Origin: Basidiobolus meristosporus CBS 931.73
Taxonomy: Eukaryota; Basidiobolomycota; Basidiobolomycetes; Basidiobolales; Basidiobolaceae
Assembly: GCA_002104905.1 (NCBI GenBank)
Contig: MCFE01000084.1
Span: 1 to 64,000 of the forward strand
Direction of reading: 5' to 3'
DNA length: 64,000 nucleotides
Shown here: one piece after another, positions 11,679 through 22,934 of the stretch
How positions within the stretch are numbered: position 1 is the stretch's first letter
Layout of the letters: the number at the start of each line of letters is the position of its first letter
The notes under the pieces: model-generated
Told to the model about the DNA's origin: nothing
Database searches by the model: none
Seen by the model: the letters and a program-made list of their open reading frames with translations, nothing else
Made by a program: the position numbers and the translations under genes

Positions 11679-13239
11679 AGTACTCACCGCCACCGACCAA
11701 AGCGATGTGCTCGTTCTTTGTAAAGCAATAAATTCATCATGTGTGTTCTGAAATGACTATTGGGCTTACGTTGACGATAAATTGATCGGATCGCAATACA
11801 AGCATTGCTACAATCGTCTCAGTGCATAAGCTAGCAATGGACCATTGCAACTACAGGATAATCATGTGAGTTAGTAGTTAACGCAATCCGAGAGTCCCGT
11901 GGTGTGACTTATGAAATGGGATATCTCACACGGAACACTCCCGTTCTTGCTTACCTGTTCGCTAACCAGTCTTGTAATTGGTTGGTGGAAGCATTAGTCT
12001 CATATATGGCTTTCCCTCGTCTCGTCCGTATAGGCTGCTGCTTGCCTGCTACTCCACCGATTATCTAGGAGCTGTGAAAGCCCACTAAACTCCACTATCA
12101 ATCTCCAGATCAAAGTAATCAGTCGTATTGTATTGAAGATGGTGTAGGATCCGAGCAATCCATTAGCGTCAGCACTGTGGTGGATCCAATGCCGTCAAGA
12201 TTTCACTCACCCTGAATCAGATCGAAATTGGCGGGTATTCCGAATCTTCCGCTGGGTGATACAGCACTTGGGCTAGGCTCTGTGCTGGACATTGACACGT
12301 TTTCTGAGCAGATATTCCTATCTCACCTGACTCTCAGCAGCACCTTGCGTTCGTGAAGTTGTAATGCTCAGGAGAGCACAGCCTAACCAGTTATAGGTTA
12401 AGTAGCCAGTTTAACGATATTGCAGCGAGAAAAGGTTCCAGCAACTTGGCTTGGGTGTTTCCAGGTGTAACTCGCATGTCAGTTGATAGTTGGAAACGAC
12501 TGATACTTCAGAATTGTAACAATCACGAAGAGATGAAACACTATCAAATTCGTCGAAAACTCTATCAGGTTTGCTAAAAAGACCCAGGTGCCTCCAACAA
12601 GTGCTCAAACCAACAGTCGGTGCTGTGACGCTTGGAAACAAACTCCAATGCAGCGAACCAAATTCGAGTTGTCAGACTTCAAGCTTATTGAATCAATATG
12701 CTATGGAAATTGAACCTTCTGGCCAACATACGCAGAGAAATTACAGGCCGGAAGCATCAGTGTAAACCACAAGGAGCCCCACATCTCCGGACTTCCTATT
12801 TCCCAGTTTCATTCGATAGATTGGCATGATAAATTATTGTGTATAATGATTTTTTTTGAGAACCCCGAAATGCCTTTCATATCAATCCGTTAGGAGCAGC
12901 AACCTCAGTATGAACCGGATCGTGGACACGTGCAGCGTCAGTAGAGCAAGTAATGAACCAAAAGCATGAGTGTTTAGAAGGCTAAAGCGAGTGTAGCCAA
13001 CCCAATGAAACCGAGTCCGTAAAATAAGGGCTGGACCCAATCCACACACATCATCTCCGCAATCAACGTTGTCTTATGATAGAGGTTGCGATCAACACCA
13101 CCTGGCCACGACTGCTGCTTGTCCATGATTAGTCCATTTGAAAACGCTCTAAAACTTGCACCTTGATATATAACGAAATTGGTCAAACTGCAAGTCACAG
13201 GTAGGTTGGATCCCAGCTCCCACTTTTGGCTTATATCAA
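11679..13239. other. Intergenic between P450 genes 2 and 3
   Basis: About 1.5 kb with only short frames (for example 12411-12641 minus) and no recognised motif. The region just before 13240 is the promoter of P450 gene 3. Confidence 0.4.
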
Positions 13240-13247
13240 TATAAAAG
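13240..13247 (+). promoter_or_regulatory. TATA box of P450 gene 3
   Basis: TATAAAAG lies 38 bp before the ATG at 13278, as in the other two P450 genes. Confidence 0.7.
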
Positions 13248-13277
13248 CCCTTGGGTCTACAGTGAATCCAAACTCAA

Positions 13278-14968
13278 ATGGTGTTGATCCTCTCATTATT
13301 ATCCATTGTGCTGTTCCTTGTATGGGTCAGATACTTCAAGAATTCACATTATGCGCATTTCCCCGGACCAAAAGGAATCCCCATATTCGGCAACCTATTT
13401 CAGATTCACTGGATGGAGATTGCACGTGATCTCGAGAGCTGGAGCTGGAAATATGGGCCTGTCTACCGCTTCAACCTGATTCACAGACCGTTCCTTGTAG
13501 TCTCCGACATACAGACATGCCACGAGATCTTAAAGGCAAGACCTGACGGGTTCTCTCGCGGGACAGGCTTATCTAGCGCAGCGCAGGAGCTCAATATTGA
13601 TGGGCTTTTTTCTCAGGAAGGCGATGAGTGGAGGCATTCAAGATACTGGATAGCAAATGCTTTCTCCCCAACCAAGGTGCGCGAGTTCAAGAAGTGTGTA
13701 TGGTTCCACTCCAAGAAGCTGCAAGAAAGGCTCCGCAGTTTGTCCGAAGAGCAAGCGAGAGTGCTGGCCTTGCAGCGCTGCGAGAGTGCCGACTCGAGCG
13801 AGTCGAAATTCCCCATCAGGAATAGCTATGATGGCAATGATCTGACCGAGAGCATCCTCAATGAGATCCAGTCAGCAGTCCTTTCGATTGTTTGCGATGT
13901 ATCCTTCTCATGGGGAGAGGAGAACTTCCTCTCTCATGATATCCTGAACAGAAGTAAGATATTCCTCTCTCGCATGTTTGAGCGAGCATTCTCCATGTTC
14001 CCGACCTGGAAATTCTACAAAAACGAGAGGGATGTTATTGCTGAGAGTACAAGTGCCGAGTTTACCCACCGGATTCAGGCTTTGATTGATAGGGGCTACA
14101 AGCATCAGGAAAACCGAGACTCTCGGACCCTACTTGAGACGCTGATCAAGAGCACTCTTGAGGCGGACGGGGACTCCACCGACTTGTCTGAGAAGCGTCG
14201 TCGTATGCATCGCCTTACACACGCCCAGATGAAAGCCAACTTGTTGACTGTGGTAATGGCAGGATATGGTGAATACTGGCTTTCTGGATTCTCCCCACTC
14301 TGTTGAACAGCTCTAACCATTCCCCTCGAACAGAGACCACTGCAACGGTGATGAGCTGGGTTCTCTACGAGCTTGCCAAGAACCCACAGTATCAGGATAG
14401 GATAAGAGCGGAGGTGCAGCAAGCGTTTGGTGATATCAACCAGCTGGACATTGAGCAGGACTTGACTATCATCGAGAAAGTCCTGAACTCCCCGGATATT
14501 CACCTTCCCTTTGTCAACGCCATCATTCAGGAGTCTCTCCGTATCCATTCAGTTGCACCAGTATTTCAATTTAGCGCGCTCAAGGACCACGACATCCAGG
14601 GACTAAAAATCAGCAAAGGAACCGAGATATTCCTCCTTACTCGGGTTGCGACCCTACGATCATGGCCAACTGCGGATCCCTTCAGGTTCAATCCGGAGCA
14701 ATGGCTTGGGGAGAATGGTGAAAGCGAAAGCCAGATCAAAACCATGAACAAGCTGGGCCTAGCATTTGGATTTGGACCTCGTGTATGTCCAGGACGGCAC
14801 CTAGCTGAAACTGAACTAATCGTCTTGACTTCCTTGATCGTTGCCAGCTTTCAATTATCATTGATCAGTACACCACCAGCCGAAGAGCCAGTCATGGAAA
14901 AACAAATCTTTACTATGTATCCAGCAAACCTGCGTATTCGTATCGAGCCTATCATCCTAAATAAATAA
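13278..14968 (+). CDS. Cytochrome P450 monooxygenase, tandem copy 3
   Basis: Two exons, join(13278..14268,14334..14968), give 541 aa. The N-terminal anchor starts MVLILSLLSIVLFLV and is followed by the PGPKGIPIFGN hinge. The I-helix AGYETT is split by a 65-nt intron whose donor is GTGAAT, weaker than the GTAAGT of copy 2; the rest of the intron matches copy 2. ExxR (QESLR) and the haem loop FGFGPRVCPG are intact. The segment after ExxR (substrate recognition site 5 in P450 nomenclature) reads VAPVFQFSA, against VGPALKVQA in copy 2. It is probably a functional ER P450 with a substrate range different from copy 2. The last residues (IILNK) also differ. Confidence 0.92.
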
Positions 14969-14980
14969 AACCTCTGCTGA

Positions 14981-15367
14981 TTACAAGTGTATGAAATAAA
15001 CGGCTAAGTCAGGGCAGATGATGGAGTAGCGACTTTGCCAATTCGGGATAGAGCCCAAATCGTTGAGTCCAGTCAAGCGGGAGCAGGTTGGACCAGATAG
15101 CATACTTTCCACACATCCAAATCCCCAATAGAACTTGAATGAGTGCTCACCAGGAATGTTCAGTGTGACAAAGCGATCCTCAAGGCTCAATTCTGATCTA
15201 GCCCTGACCCATCTGAATTTGGAACCGGATGTTCGGATCTCCCCGACCAAATCGTTGTTGCTTCCAATCAACATCAGATTCAGGAACAAGGAGCCATTGT
15301 CATCATATTCACATGCAGGATCTTTGGATACGATCAGTTGCCATTCATCTATTACCTCATAGAACAA
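14981..15367 (-). other. Weak minus-strand ORF (about 128 codons), unrecognised
   Basis: An open frame of about 128 codons converges on the 3' end of P450 gene 3. It begins with a non-ATG codon, so it would need an upstream exon on the minus strand, and I find no convincing acceptor. The composition is protein-like, but no domain is recognised. It could be the last exon of a small gene, or chance. Confidence 0.2.
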
Positions 15368-16196
15368 CAGTCTCAGGATTCAAGAATAGACACCAATCAT
15401 CCCCATCGTCCAGATGATGGCTTGGCCTCCATCAATAGATGACCTGAGGAGGTTTCATGGAAGTCGGGATATCTTCCGAGACTATCGTGCGACTCGCATT
15501 ACTCAACCACTCTTAGCGCCGTGGGTTCTAGTTCGATACCCACCGATTATTGGTCCACGGCTCTATTGGTGGCATGGTGCCACCTAACGATCTCCGCAAT
15601 CCTCGAGTTCTTGTGCCTCCGCCGATGATTGAACACAGACGGGATTTGTGCCTGTTGAGATGATATCTTAGACGAATTAACTCAGCTCGACAGTTTATTA
15701 TTCTATCCTTCATGAGGCAGAGTAATGGGAGATATCACGTGCTCGCTGACTTGTTGACCCCTAGCTGGGTCCCACTGAGGTGCAATTCCACTTGCAATCA
15801 AGAGAGTATTGAGCCAAGATCATGGCATATGCCCATATACCTATGGTACTGGAATGGGCTGCACTGTTTAGATACCTGGAGATGGAATAGAGTATCTGGG
15901 TGTAAGTAGGCCTGTTTATTTACAGCTATAGATGAGGCCTGGGTATCAGAGGTGCCAGCAAGGTCGTGGAAGTAAGGGGAGTAGGCTCCGGAAGAGGTTT
16001 GTAGTTATTCATTTTATGAGGATTTTTGAAAACCCAGTAGTGTCAACAATCTCGTTTGCCCATGGTAGCTGTAATGCATATAGCCATTATTACGTGGACT
16101 TTATATATAGCCAGGGCTGTGCAGCAACTTGGTGCTAAACTTAAGGATACCATTTACTGACTCATCGCTAGTTTGTTGTGCAGCGTAGCCAGTGCT
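15368..16196. other. Intergenic, nothing recognised
   Basis: Short frames only. A TTCGAT-containing stretch near 15528-15545 resembles a tRNA T-arm but does not fold as one. Confidence 0.35.
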
Positions 16197-17172
16197 CTAA
16201 AAGGTGAAGTGGTATCCCCTCATGCCCATGTTTGGATTGGGATACCCCCCCCAACAATCACATAGAATCTGCCTGCTCTCAGCTTGAACACCACAGACAA
16301 CCTTATCAGGAAGAAAAACCCACCAAAGCCACCAAGAGGCTACCATGAGAGAGCACTGTTGCCACTGGGCAAGGCTGTTCCGTAGCAAAATCCCTCTTCA
16401 CTTCAATGGCAGTTGTGAACTTGATGCCATAGATTTCATGCTAAAAAGGTGGCGCAAAATGCGAACCAAGTAAATATTTGGGAATCCAGGTTTTCCCTTC
16501 CAACCACGCCAGGAATCTCTGAATATTGATGACCATTTAACCGCACGATGAACGTGCACACAACTCCAATATCCTTCTTTCGCATCCAGCACTTCATTAC
16601 GACTAGTCTGGAGCCATCTCAGTCTGCCGAAAGGGAGGCTAGACAACTTCCCAGTTTCACCCGTATATGAGCATAGATAGCTGTGTATATCTGGGATAAG
16701 AGCATGGATCGCTCGTGGAAAGGCCAATGCATATCCAATTCTTACAAGTACACCCGTATACCTCGCTGGATCCCATTTTTCTTTTCGAATTCATTATAAG
16801 TCGTGATGTAGCGGTTTTCGGCTGTTTGTACCCAGGATTGAGGGTAACTTGACGGATGCTGCCCTACACATATACGCTACTCTTTTTAAAGAAAAGCCCA
16901 GCAACCCTCGACCGAAGCTTGCTGAGTCCCACATCCGTAAGTACGTGATACGGAACCCACTGATCAGTGATCCTGGTGCGAAGTTTAGTCAAATCAGAAT
17001 GCCATCGTTGCGGGCCATAGTTTCCTAAAACCTCAATCATGCGACAAACAATCCACCCTTGTTCTATTAATAGAGGATAATGGGCAATTGGAATCTTCCG
17101 TTGAATCCAGAAGTATTTTAGTACGACATCACCCATTAAAATCGCCAAATCATACGTGAGGGATATCAGCAT
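16197..17172 (-). pseudogene. Unrecognised minus-strand gene or pseudogene, divergent from the SH3 gene
   Basis: Three minus-strand open stretches lie in a row: 17172-16864 (102 codons, true ATG), about 16740-16398 (109 codons plus an open extension at its 5' end) and 16388-16197. The spacing would fit exons of one gene with its ATG 130 bp from the start of the SH3 gene, sharing a divergent promoter. I could not find splice pairs that join the frames cleanly, and a run of C on the plus strand near 16245 sits in the last piece. I do not recognise the protein. Either a real intron-containing gene or a decayed one is possible. Confidence 0.3.
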
Positions 17173-17301
17173 AAAAAGGGTGACTTGAAAAGGCCATCAA
17201 ACAGGTGATATCAATTTCTAATTTCGAGGGCTGGTGTATAGACACACTTCACTCGCTATCTCGACATATCAGTGATAGTTGGAAAAGATTTCTGCATTGT
17301 A

Positions 17302-20300
17302 ATGAATCCCAGTTTGCCCACGAGAGCGAAAGCTTTGTTCCCATATGAGTCGGATGTGTCCGGGGACTTGACTTTTGAAAAGGAGGAAATCATCCAAGTG
17401 CTTGGAAGAGGTGAGTTGGTGCTTAGTGTTTCGGTGCTTGGTATTGTGTTTGTGGATGCAGCCTCCGTGAGAGCCACTCTACCAGATAATGCCGGGTGTG
17501 TGTAGAGTGGGTTGCTAACTTGTGCTCCTTTCGCCAACTCCTAATGTAGAAGATGAAAACTGGTGGAAAGGGAAAATTGGTGCCCGTATTGGAGTATTTC
17601 CAAAGAACTTTGTTGAGCCCCTGTACGTTTTGGCCACGCCTTTTTGCTTTTGTATTGCCTACTTACCCTTCCTTCTAGCCCCGAGGAGCCGGTGGCTGCT
17701 CCCCCTCCTCTACCACCCCGCAAGCCGGAGGAGAGCCCCGTACCACCAAAGCCTGACCTATGGAGAAGTAACACAGTGAACCTCCAGGCGAAGGGAAGAA
17801 ACCTCATGCGAAGTAACACCTTGGCTGCCGACCAATATTCTGCACCTGTCTTAGATCGCGCTTTAAGAGGTAACGAGACTTACCAAAGATACGGCGGAGA
17901 AGAAACTAGCAAAAAGCTGGCTGGGTTTGCTCATTCCAACAGTGACAATATACGTAGATTTAATGAAGAAGCCGGCAATCCCTTATTGAAGAGAAACGCC
18001 ACTTTGAATGAGCGGAATCTCAACCAGGCCAGGTCATTCCTAGACAAGGTGCCGGCGCTGCCCGGTAATGGAGGTGGATCCCCTCCCCCACCTTTACCAC
18101 CAAAGAATGCTTTCTCTGGCCCGGAGCGTACCTTTGGCAGCAGAGATACGCACACTCCAAGCCAACCCCCCCTCCCTAGCTCTGCACAAAGACTGCCATT
18201 AGCAACCCCACCACCCCTACCTTCCAACGGCCGGCCGGGTGGATCCACTTTACCTTCAATTCAAAGGCTGCGACAATCCAAAGGGATCTCGGGCGAATCT
18301 TCAGAGAGCGAGGATTCCAGCACACCTAATCCTGAGTTGGCAACAGCTCCTAGGCCAACACCCAGAGCACGCTATGAGCCCCCTCCACCCATGAGACCTG
18401 GCTCGTCTCCTACTCCAGAACCAGAACCAGTTCCTAGACCCTCATCAAGATCGGCATACCCACCACCACCGGGATTGAGGCCCACATCCGCGACCACACC
18501 TGAGCCTGAGCCGGTTCCTAGACCCTCATCAAGGTCGGCATACCCGCCGCCACCAGTGTTGAGGCCCAACTCTATGTCTTCATCTGAACCAGAGCCAGTT
18601 CCTAGACCATCATCAAGATCGGCATACCCGCCACCACCGGTATTGAGACCCGGTTCTATGTCACCTCCTGAGCCAACACCGGTACCCAGGCCCTCAACAA
18701 GATCTGCATACCCACCACCACCGGTATTGAGGCCAGCATCGACGACCGCATCTGAGCCAGAGCCAGTTCCTAGACCGTCCTCAAGGTCTGCATATCCTCC
18801 GCCTCCAGCACAAAGACCAGCATCTGTGCCTTCACCTGAGCCCGCTCCGGTGTCTAGACCCTCATCAAGATCGGTGTACGATCCGCCCCCGGTATTAAGA
18901 CCCAACTCAACGCCTACACCTGAGCCAACACCTGCTCCGCGAGTGTCATCCAGATCAGTGTACGAGCCCCCAGCGGGCATAAAACCCCCTCCTGCATCTA
19001 CAGCTCGGCCGGCACCAGGCCGTAGTCCCGCATACGACCCTTACCCAGCACCAACAACTACTCATAAATCTACCCAAGAGCCATCTCCCACTCCAAGCTT
19101 TGCATCTTCAGTATCTAGCTCAAGACCGACTCCCAAGCCTGCCTCGGTCAATACACAAAGATCTACCCCAGCAACTACACCAAAAGCTCCGCAAGGAAAT
19201 CCAGCCTCACCCGATCGTGCCTCTCCTGCTCGTTCGGGTACCAGATCTCCATCGCCTACCCTGGATGTCAGCCAAGGTGGGTCTATCATGGATAGAATCA
19301 AAAGACTACAGAACTCCGGCGTACGAGAAACAGAAGGGGAGGTGAATCGCAGCTCCACTCTTCGCCGGTACCCACTGTTCAAAGAAGAAAAGCCCAAACC
19401 TGTAGTGCCCGAGCCGCAACCGGAACCAGCGCCGGAACCAGAACCACAACTAGAGCCGGAATCACTGGCAAATGAGCCTCCTGCAGGAGAAGTTACCTAC
19501 GCGGAGGTCTTGTATGACTTTGTTGGAACGGAAGCCGACGATTTGTCCCTAACAGCTGGTGACAAGATCAGCGTTATCGAAAAATGTAATTGCCCGAGCA
19601 CAGTGAGATTTCCCATTCTCCCTTACCTGTATTAACACGTTACGTACCATTTTTAGTCGACGTGAATTGGTGGTTGGGCGAGCACAACGGAACGCGTGGA
19701 AACTTCCCTTCGAACCATGTCCGAGAGATGTAAGTCGGTTGGGCTGCTGTTGACCATTTCTGCAACCACTCACCCTCGTTCTGCCTGTAGCAAGAGCCCT
19801 GCAAAGCAAGCACCCAGGGGTGCCAATGGCCTGCATAGCGTGGCTGCCGAGATTCAATCGAAATTCCGCCAAGAGAGAGCTACTTCTCCCCCAAGCAAAG
19901 GGTACGTAGCAACCATGCTTCCATGCCAATGGCATTCACCAATCTAACATGTTCTTCTAGTCAGTAGGTCTCCCGCCTGGACAGGAGAAGTGCAGTACTA
20001 ATTCAATCATTCTAATGAAATAGCAGTGGATACGCCCAAGACAGAACATTTGAAGATCCCCTCCAAGCCGCGGGGTGTTACAGCAAGAGCCTTGTTCGAT
20101 TACAACGCGTCGCAAAGCGACGAGATCTCATTCCAGCCTGGGGACCTGATCACCAATGTCTACAAAATCTCCGAAGACTGGTGGTGTGGAACGCACCCGG
20201 TTCATGGAACCGGAACCTTCCCGTTGAATCACGTCGAGATACTGTAAGAGCAATGAGCATTTGGAAATTGATTCCCACTCGCATTCGTCTTACTGAGTGA

Positions 20301-22350
20301 TTTGTTGCAGGTCGAATGGCGATTCCGAGTCCACCACTTCGACGACCAAGCAGCCGGCGCCTATCAACAGCGATCCTGTCCAGTCATCCGAGCCCAAGAA
20401 GGCGGCCCCGATTTCGAGCCCTGCGGCAAACAACGTAGACACTCGGGCCCCTGGCATCCGCGCTCAAGCGATGTATGATTTCACCGGCTCCATGGAGGAC
20501 GAGCTAACCTTCTCGGAAGGTGACATTGTGGTGGATATAGACAAAGAGTCGGCAGACTGGTGGTGTGGGACACACTCGGTGAGCAAACGTCGCGGCCTAT
20601 TCCCCGCCAATCACGTGCAAGAGATGTAAGTTTCACCGGGCATACTTTTCGCAGGGGACGAGCCGAGCATAATGTTAATCTGTACATAGTGGCGAGGAGG
20701 ATGTCCATGATTATTGGGTTCCAGGGTTTCCGCCATGGAAGGATGTCACCGAATCGAGTCACTCAATGCTAGTGTTCGAAGGTAACCATATCCTGAATAA
20801 ACGTGAGAACATCATAGAGACTTACTTAACATGTACTATGCGGAAAAGAGGCGGACTTCGTGGAGGTGGATCGGCACGCTAGGGATACCCCACGTGAGAT
20901 GACCTACTCGATCGGTAGGCTGGCGGACTACCTGGTCAGGCCTTTCGATTCGGAGCTTCTGCGAGTGCGAAGCATATTTGTTTGGATTGCTGATGTGAGT
21001 CAACTGTGTAGACCGTTGTTTGCCTGGACATTGATTCACCAACCTCTCCACCGTGCAGAACATTACCTACGACGTGGAGGGCTTCTTTTCTGGCCGGGTT
21101 TCCAGTCAGGCCGCGGATGATGTTCTGAGATCTAGGCTCTCGGTGTGCGAAGGGTATGCTAGTCTGTTCCAAGCCATGTGCGACCTTACTGGAATCTACG
21201 CGCAGAAGATTCACGGATACAGTCGAGGTAATGATTTGGCTGTCGCGGGCATGTCCTAGTCTATTGGTACTGAGTCTTTTGTTTGTCACCAAGGTGCTGG
21301 CATCAACCCTCTTGTCGAATCCACGTCGCCATTGAGCAGCAATCATGCATGGAATGTTGGTACGTAGGCTAGTGGGAAATGTGCGCCCCGCCTCGGGTCA
21401 GCTAAACTAACGGCACTTGCTTCTAGTGCGCATCCAAGGTGTTTACAGGATGGTCGATAGCACTTGGGGAGCAGGTAAGTCAGCCACTCATCTGGATAGG
21501 GGCTGCTGTACTAAGTGTCGCTTCCCCAGGCCACCTGAAGGGATCGACTTTTTGCAAGGAATTCAATCCGTTCTACTTTATGACACCACCTTCCCTCTTC
21601 ATTGTCAACCATCTACCAATCGACTCTCCACACCAACAGTTCATCTCTCCACCTGCCACGGAAGATGAATTCAGACGCCTGCCATTCGTCTCTCACGCCT
21701 TTATTTCATTGGGCTTAAGGTTCCTCAACTGCCCGCAAAACCTGATGACCATTGATAGGAACACCCCTCTTCCCCTGGAGTTCAATCTGGGGCTCTCCAA
21801 AATATGCCGAATCAAAGCGACCATGAACACTACTCACAGTTGTGCGGAGAATGCCACCACAGTCCAGGTAGACCATTCCAAGAGCACTGCGACCGTTAGT
21901 GCATATCCGCCATCGGTCGGGGAGTGGAAACTCGAGTTCTTCGGACAGTCCGACCTCAGTGTAAACGCGATGCCGGGCCTCTGCACCGTTTATCTCCATG
22001 TCGAGTCGTTGCCATACACTGAGCCCCCATGTTTCTGCACGCAGTATGCCGTGGATCCCCAGTACAACTTCTCCATCCGCGGCCCGTTGTTGCAAAACCT
22101 CCCTCTGCATCAGAGCCAGGACTTTGGAGTGTTCTTGTGGACAGAGAAGCAACACAAACTCCCGAAAGTCGTCCTGATCTCGCCCAGGAACAACTTCCAT
22201 GATCTCCACCCCCAGATAGTGAGCCGCGACCAAGTGGAGTACGTGGCAACCGGTGTCCGGTTGAATGAGCCAGGCTCCTGGCGGGTCGGATATCAGCCGT
22301 TGGGCGCAGGCACTAGCTACCAAGTGATTGCAAGTTACACCTGTCGCTGA
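17302..22350 (+). CDS. cyk3: Cyk3-like cytokinesis protein: four SH3 domains, proline-rich repeats, transglutaminase-like domain
   Basis: Thirteen exons fit GT-AG rules: 17302-17410, 17550-17622, 17679-19585, 19657-19729, 19791-19901, 20024-20243, 20311-20625, 20690-20781, 20849-20994, 21059-21227, 21294-21359, 21427-21474, 21530-22350; about 1,380 aa. The order is SH3-1 (exons 1-2), a proline-rich region with class II ligands such as PPLPPRK and eight 28-residue repeats, SH3-2 (end of exon 3 plus exon 4), SH3-3 (exon 6), SH3-4 (exon 7), a transglutaminase-like core (exons 9-12) and a C-terminal beta-rich region. The catalytic-type residues are Cys at 21146, His at 21344 and Asp at 21456. Known Cyk3 proteins act at the bud neck or division septum and have one SH3. 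Exon 5 to exon 6 does not close in frame (see findings), so that junction is uncertain. An in-frame ATG at 17272 is an alternative start. Identity as a Cyk3 relative rests on the SH3 plus transglutaminase combination. Confidence 0.82.
18319..18990 (+). repeat. Eight tandem 84-bp units encoding 28-residue proline-rich repeats
   Basis: Units start at 18319, 18403, 18487, 18571, 18655, 18739, 18823 and 18907 with an exact 84-bp period and no indels. The protein consensus is about S-x3-PEPEPVPRPSSRSAYPPPP followed by VLRP. Units differ by scattered substitutions, mostly at the first four residues, so the array is not freshly expanded. The minus-strand open frame over this array (18980-18372) is a by-product of its composition. 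Confidence 0.95.
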
Positions 22351-22934
22351 GAGGCCTCGGGCTCTCTTACCCTGAACCACAGCGGCTACTTTGAAGTATC
22401 TCCGTTGCACATCACCCCAGCCCCCTATTTGACCAGAAGGAACCTAAACCACATCTAGCCACAATAAAGATATCACGTTATTTAGCACCCACATGCTTGG
22501 TATCCAAGCTCTACCAGAGAGTGTGGGCTCTTAGGTTGTCTACGCTCTTTGAAGAGAGAAGGACCTGTCCTAACATGGGATACCGATTTGGCCAGAAGTC
22601 AGGTGGTTTATTGTCTGGAATGTAGCAGTGCTCTAAGTGGCTCATCGATCAGCTCCCGCAATCCATCTGAAGACATTCATGCATGTAACCAGTTTCACCC
22701 AACACTACTTCCAAGTGACCTACTTCATCAGCTTTACACACCTATGTCCTCATTGTCATCATTCCAATCAATGAGCGCAATTCGGTTCCACTGCATGCAG
22801 TCACTTGTTCATGCGATTGAGGGTAACCATCTTCTTAATTTGCCAACGACATTGCGATTCTAGGGGGCCTTCCGGCGATCGAAATACCTCGAAATCCGTA
22901 CCAACCCTACTCTCCTCCACTTCTATCGACCTTT
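22351..22934. promoter_or_regulatory. Intergenic: 3' end of the SH3 gene and promoter of the RING/LON gene
   Basis: AATAAA at 22463-22468 is a likely polyadenylation signal for the SH3 gene. The last 60 bp before 22935 are pyrimidine-rich (CTACTCTCCTCC-like), which is common before fungal start codons that lack a TATA box. A 104-codon frame at 22549-22863 has no recognised motif. Confidence 0.45.

Noticed and set aside
4586-14968. A complete secondary-metabolite cluster around the P450 genes
   Set aside because: No polyketide synthase, NRPS, terpene synthase, transporter or regulator is recognisable in the window; only the P450s support the idea.
15525-15550. tRNA-like T-arm (GTGGGTTC with TTCGAT)
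   Set aside because: The stem pairs only with an 11-nt loop, and no acceptor, D-arm or anticodon arm can be drawn around it.
18372-18980. 202-codon minus-strand ORF, Gly-rich
   Set aside because: It lies exactly opposite the proline-rich 84-bp repeats; its glycine pattern is the complement of proline codons, and the plus-strand gene is well supported.
22549-22863. 104-codon ORF between the SH3 and RING/LON genes
   Set aside because: No domain, no splice context, and it sits in the expected promoter of the next gene.
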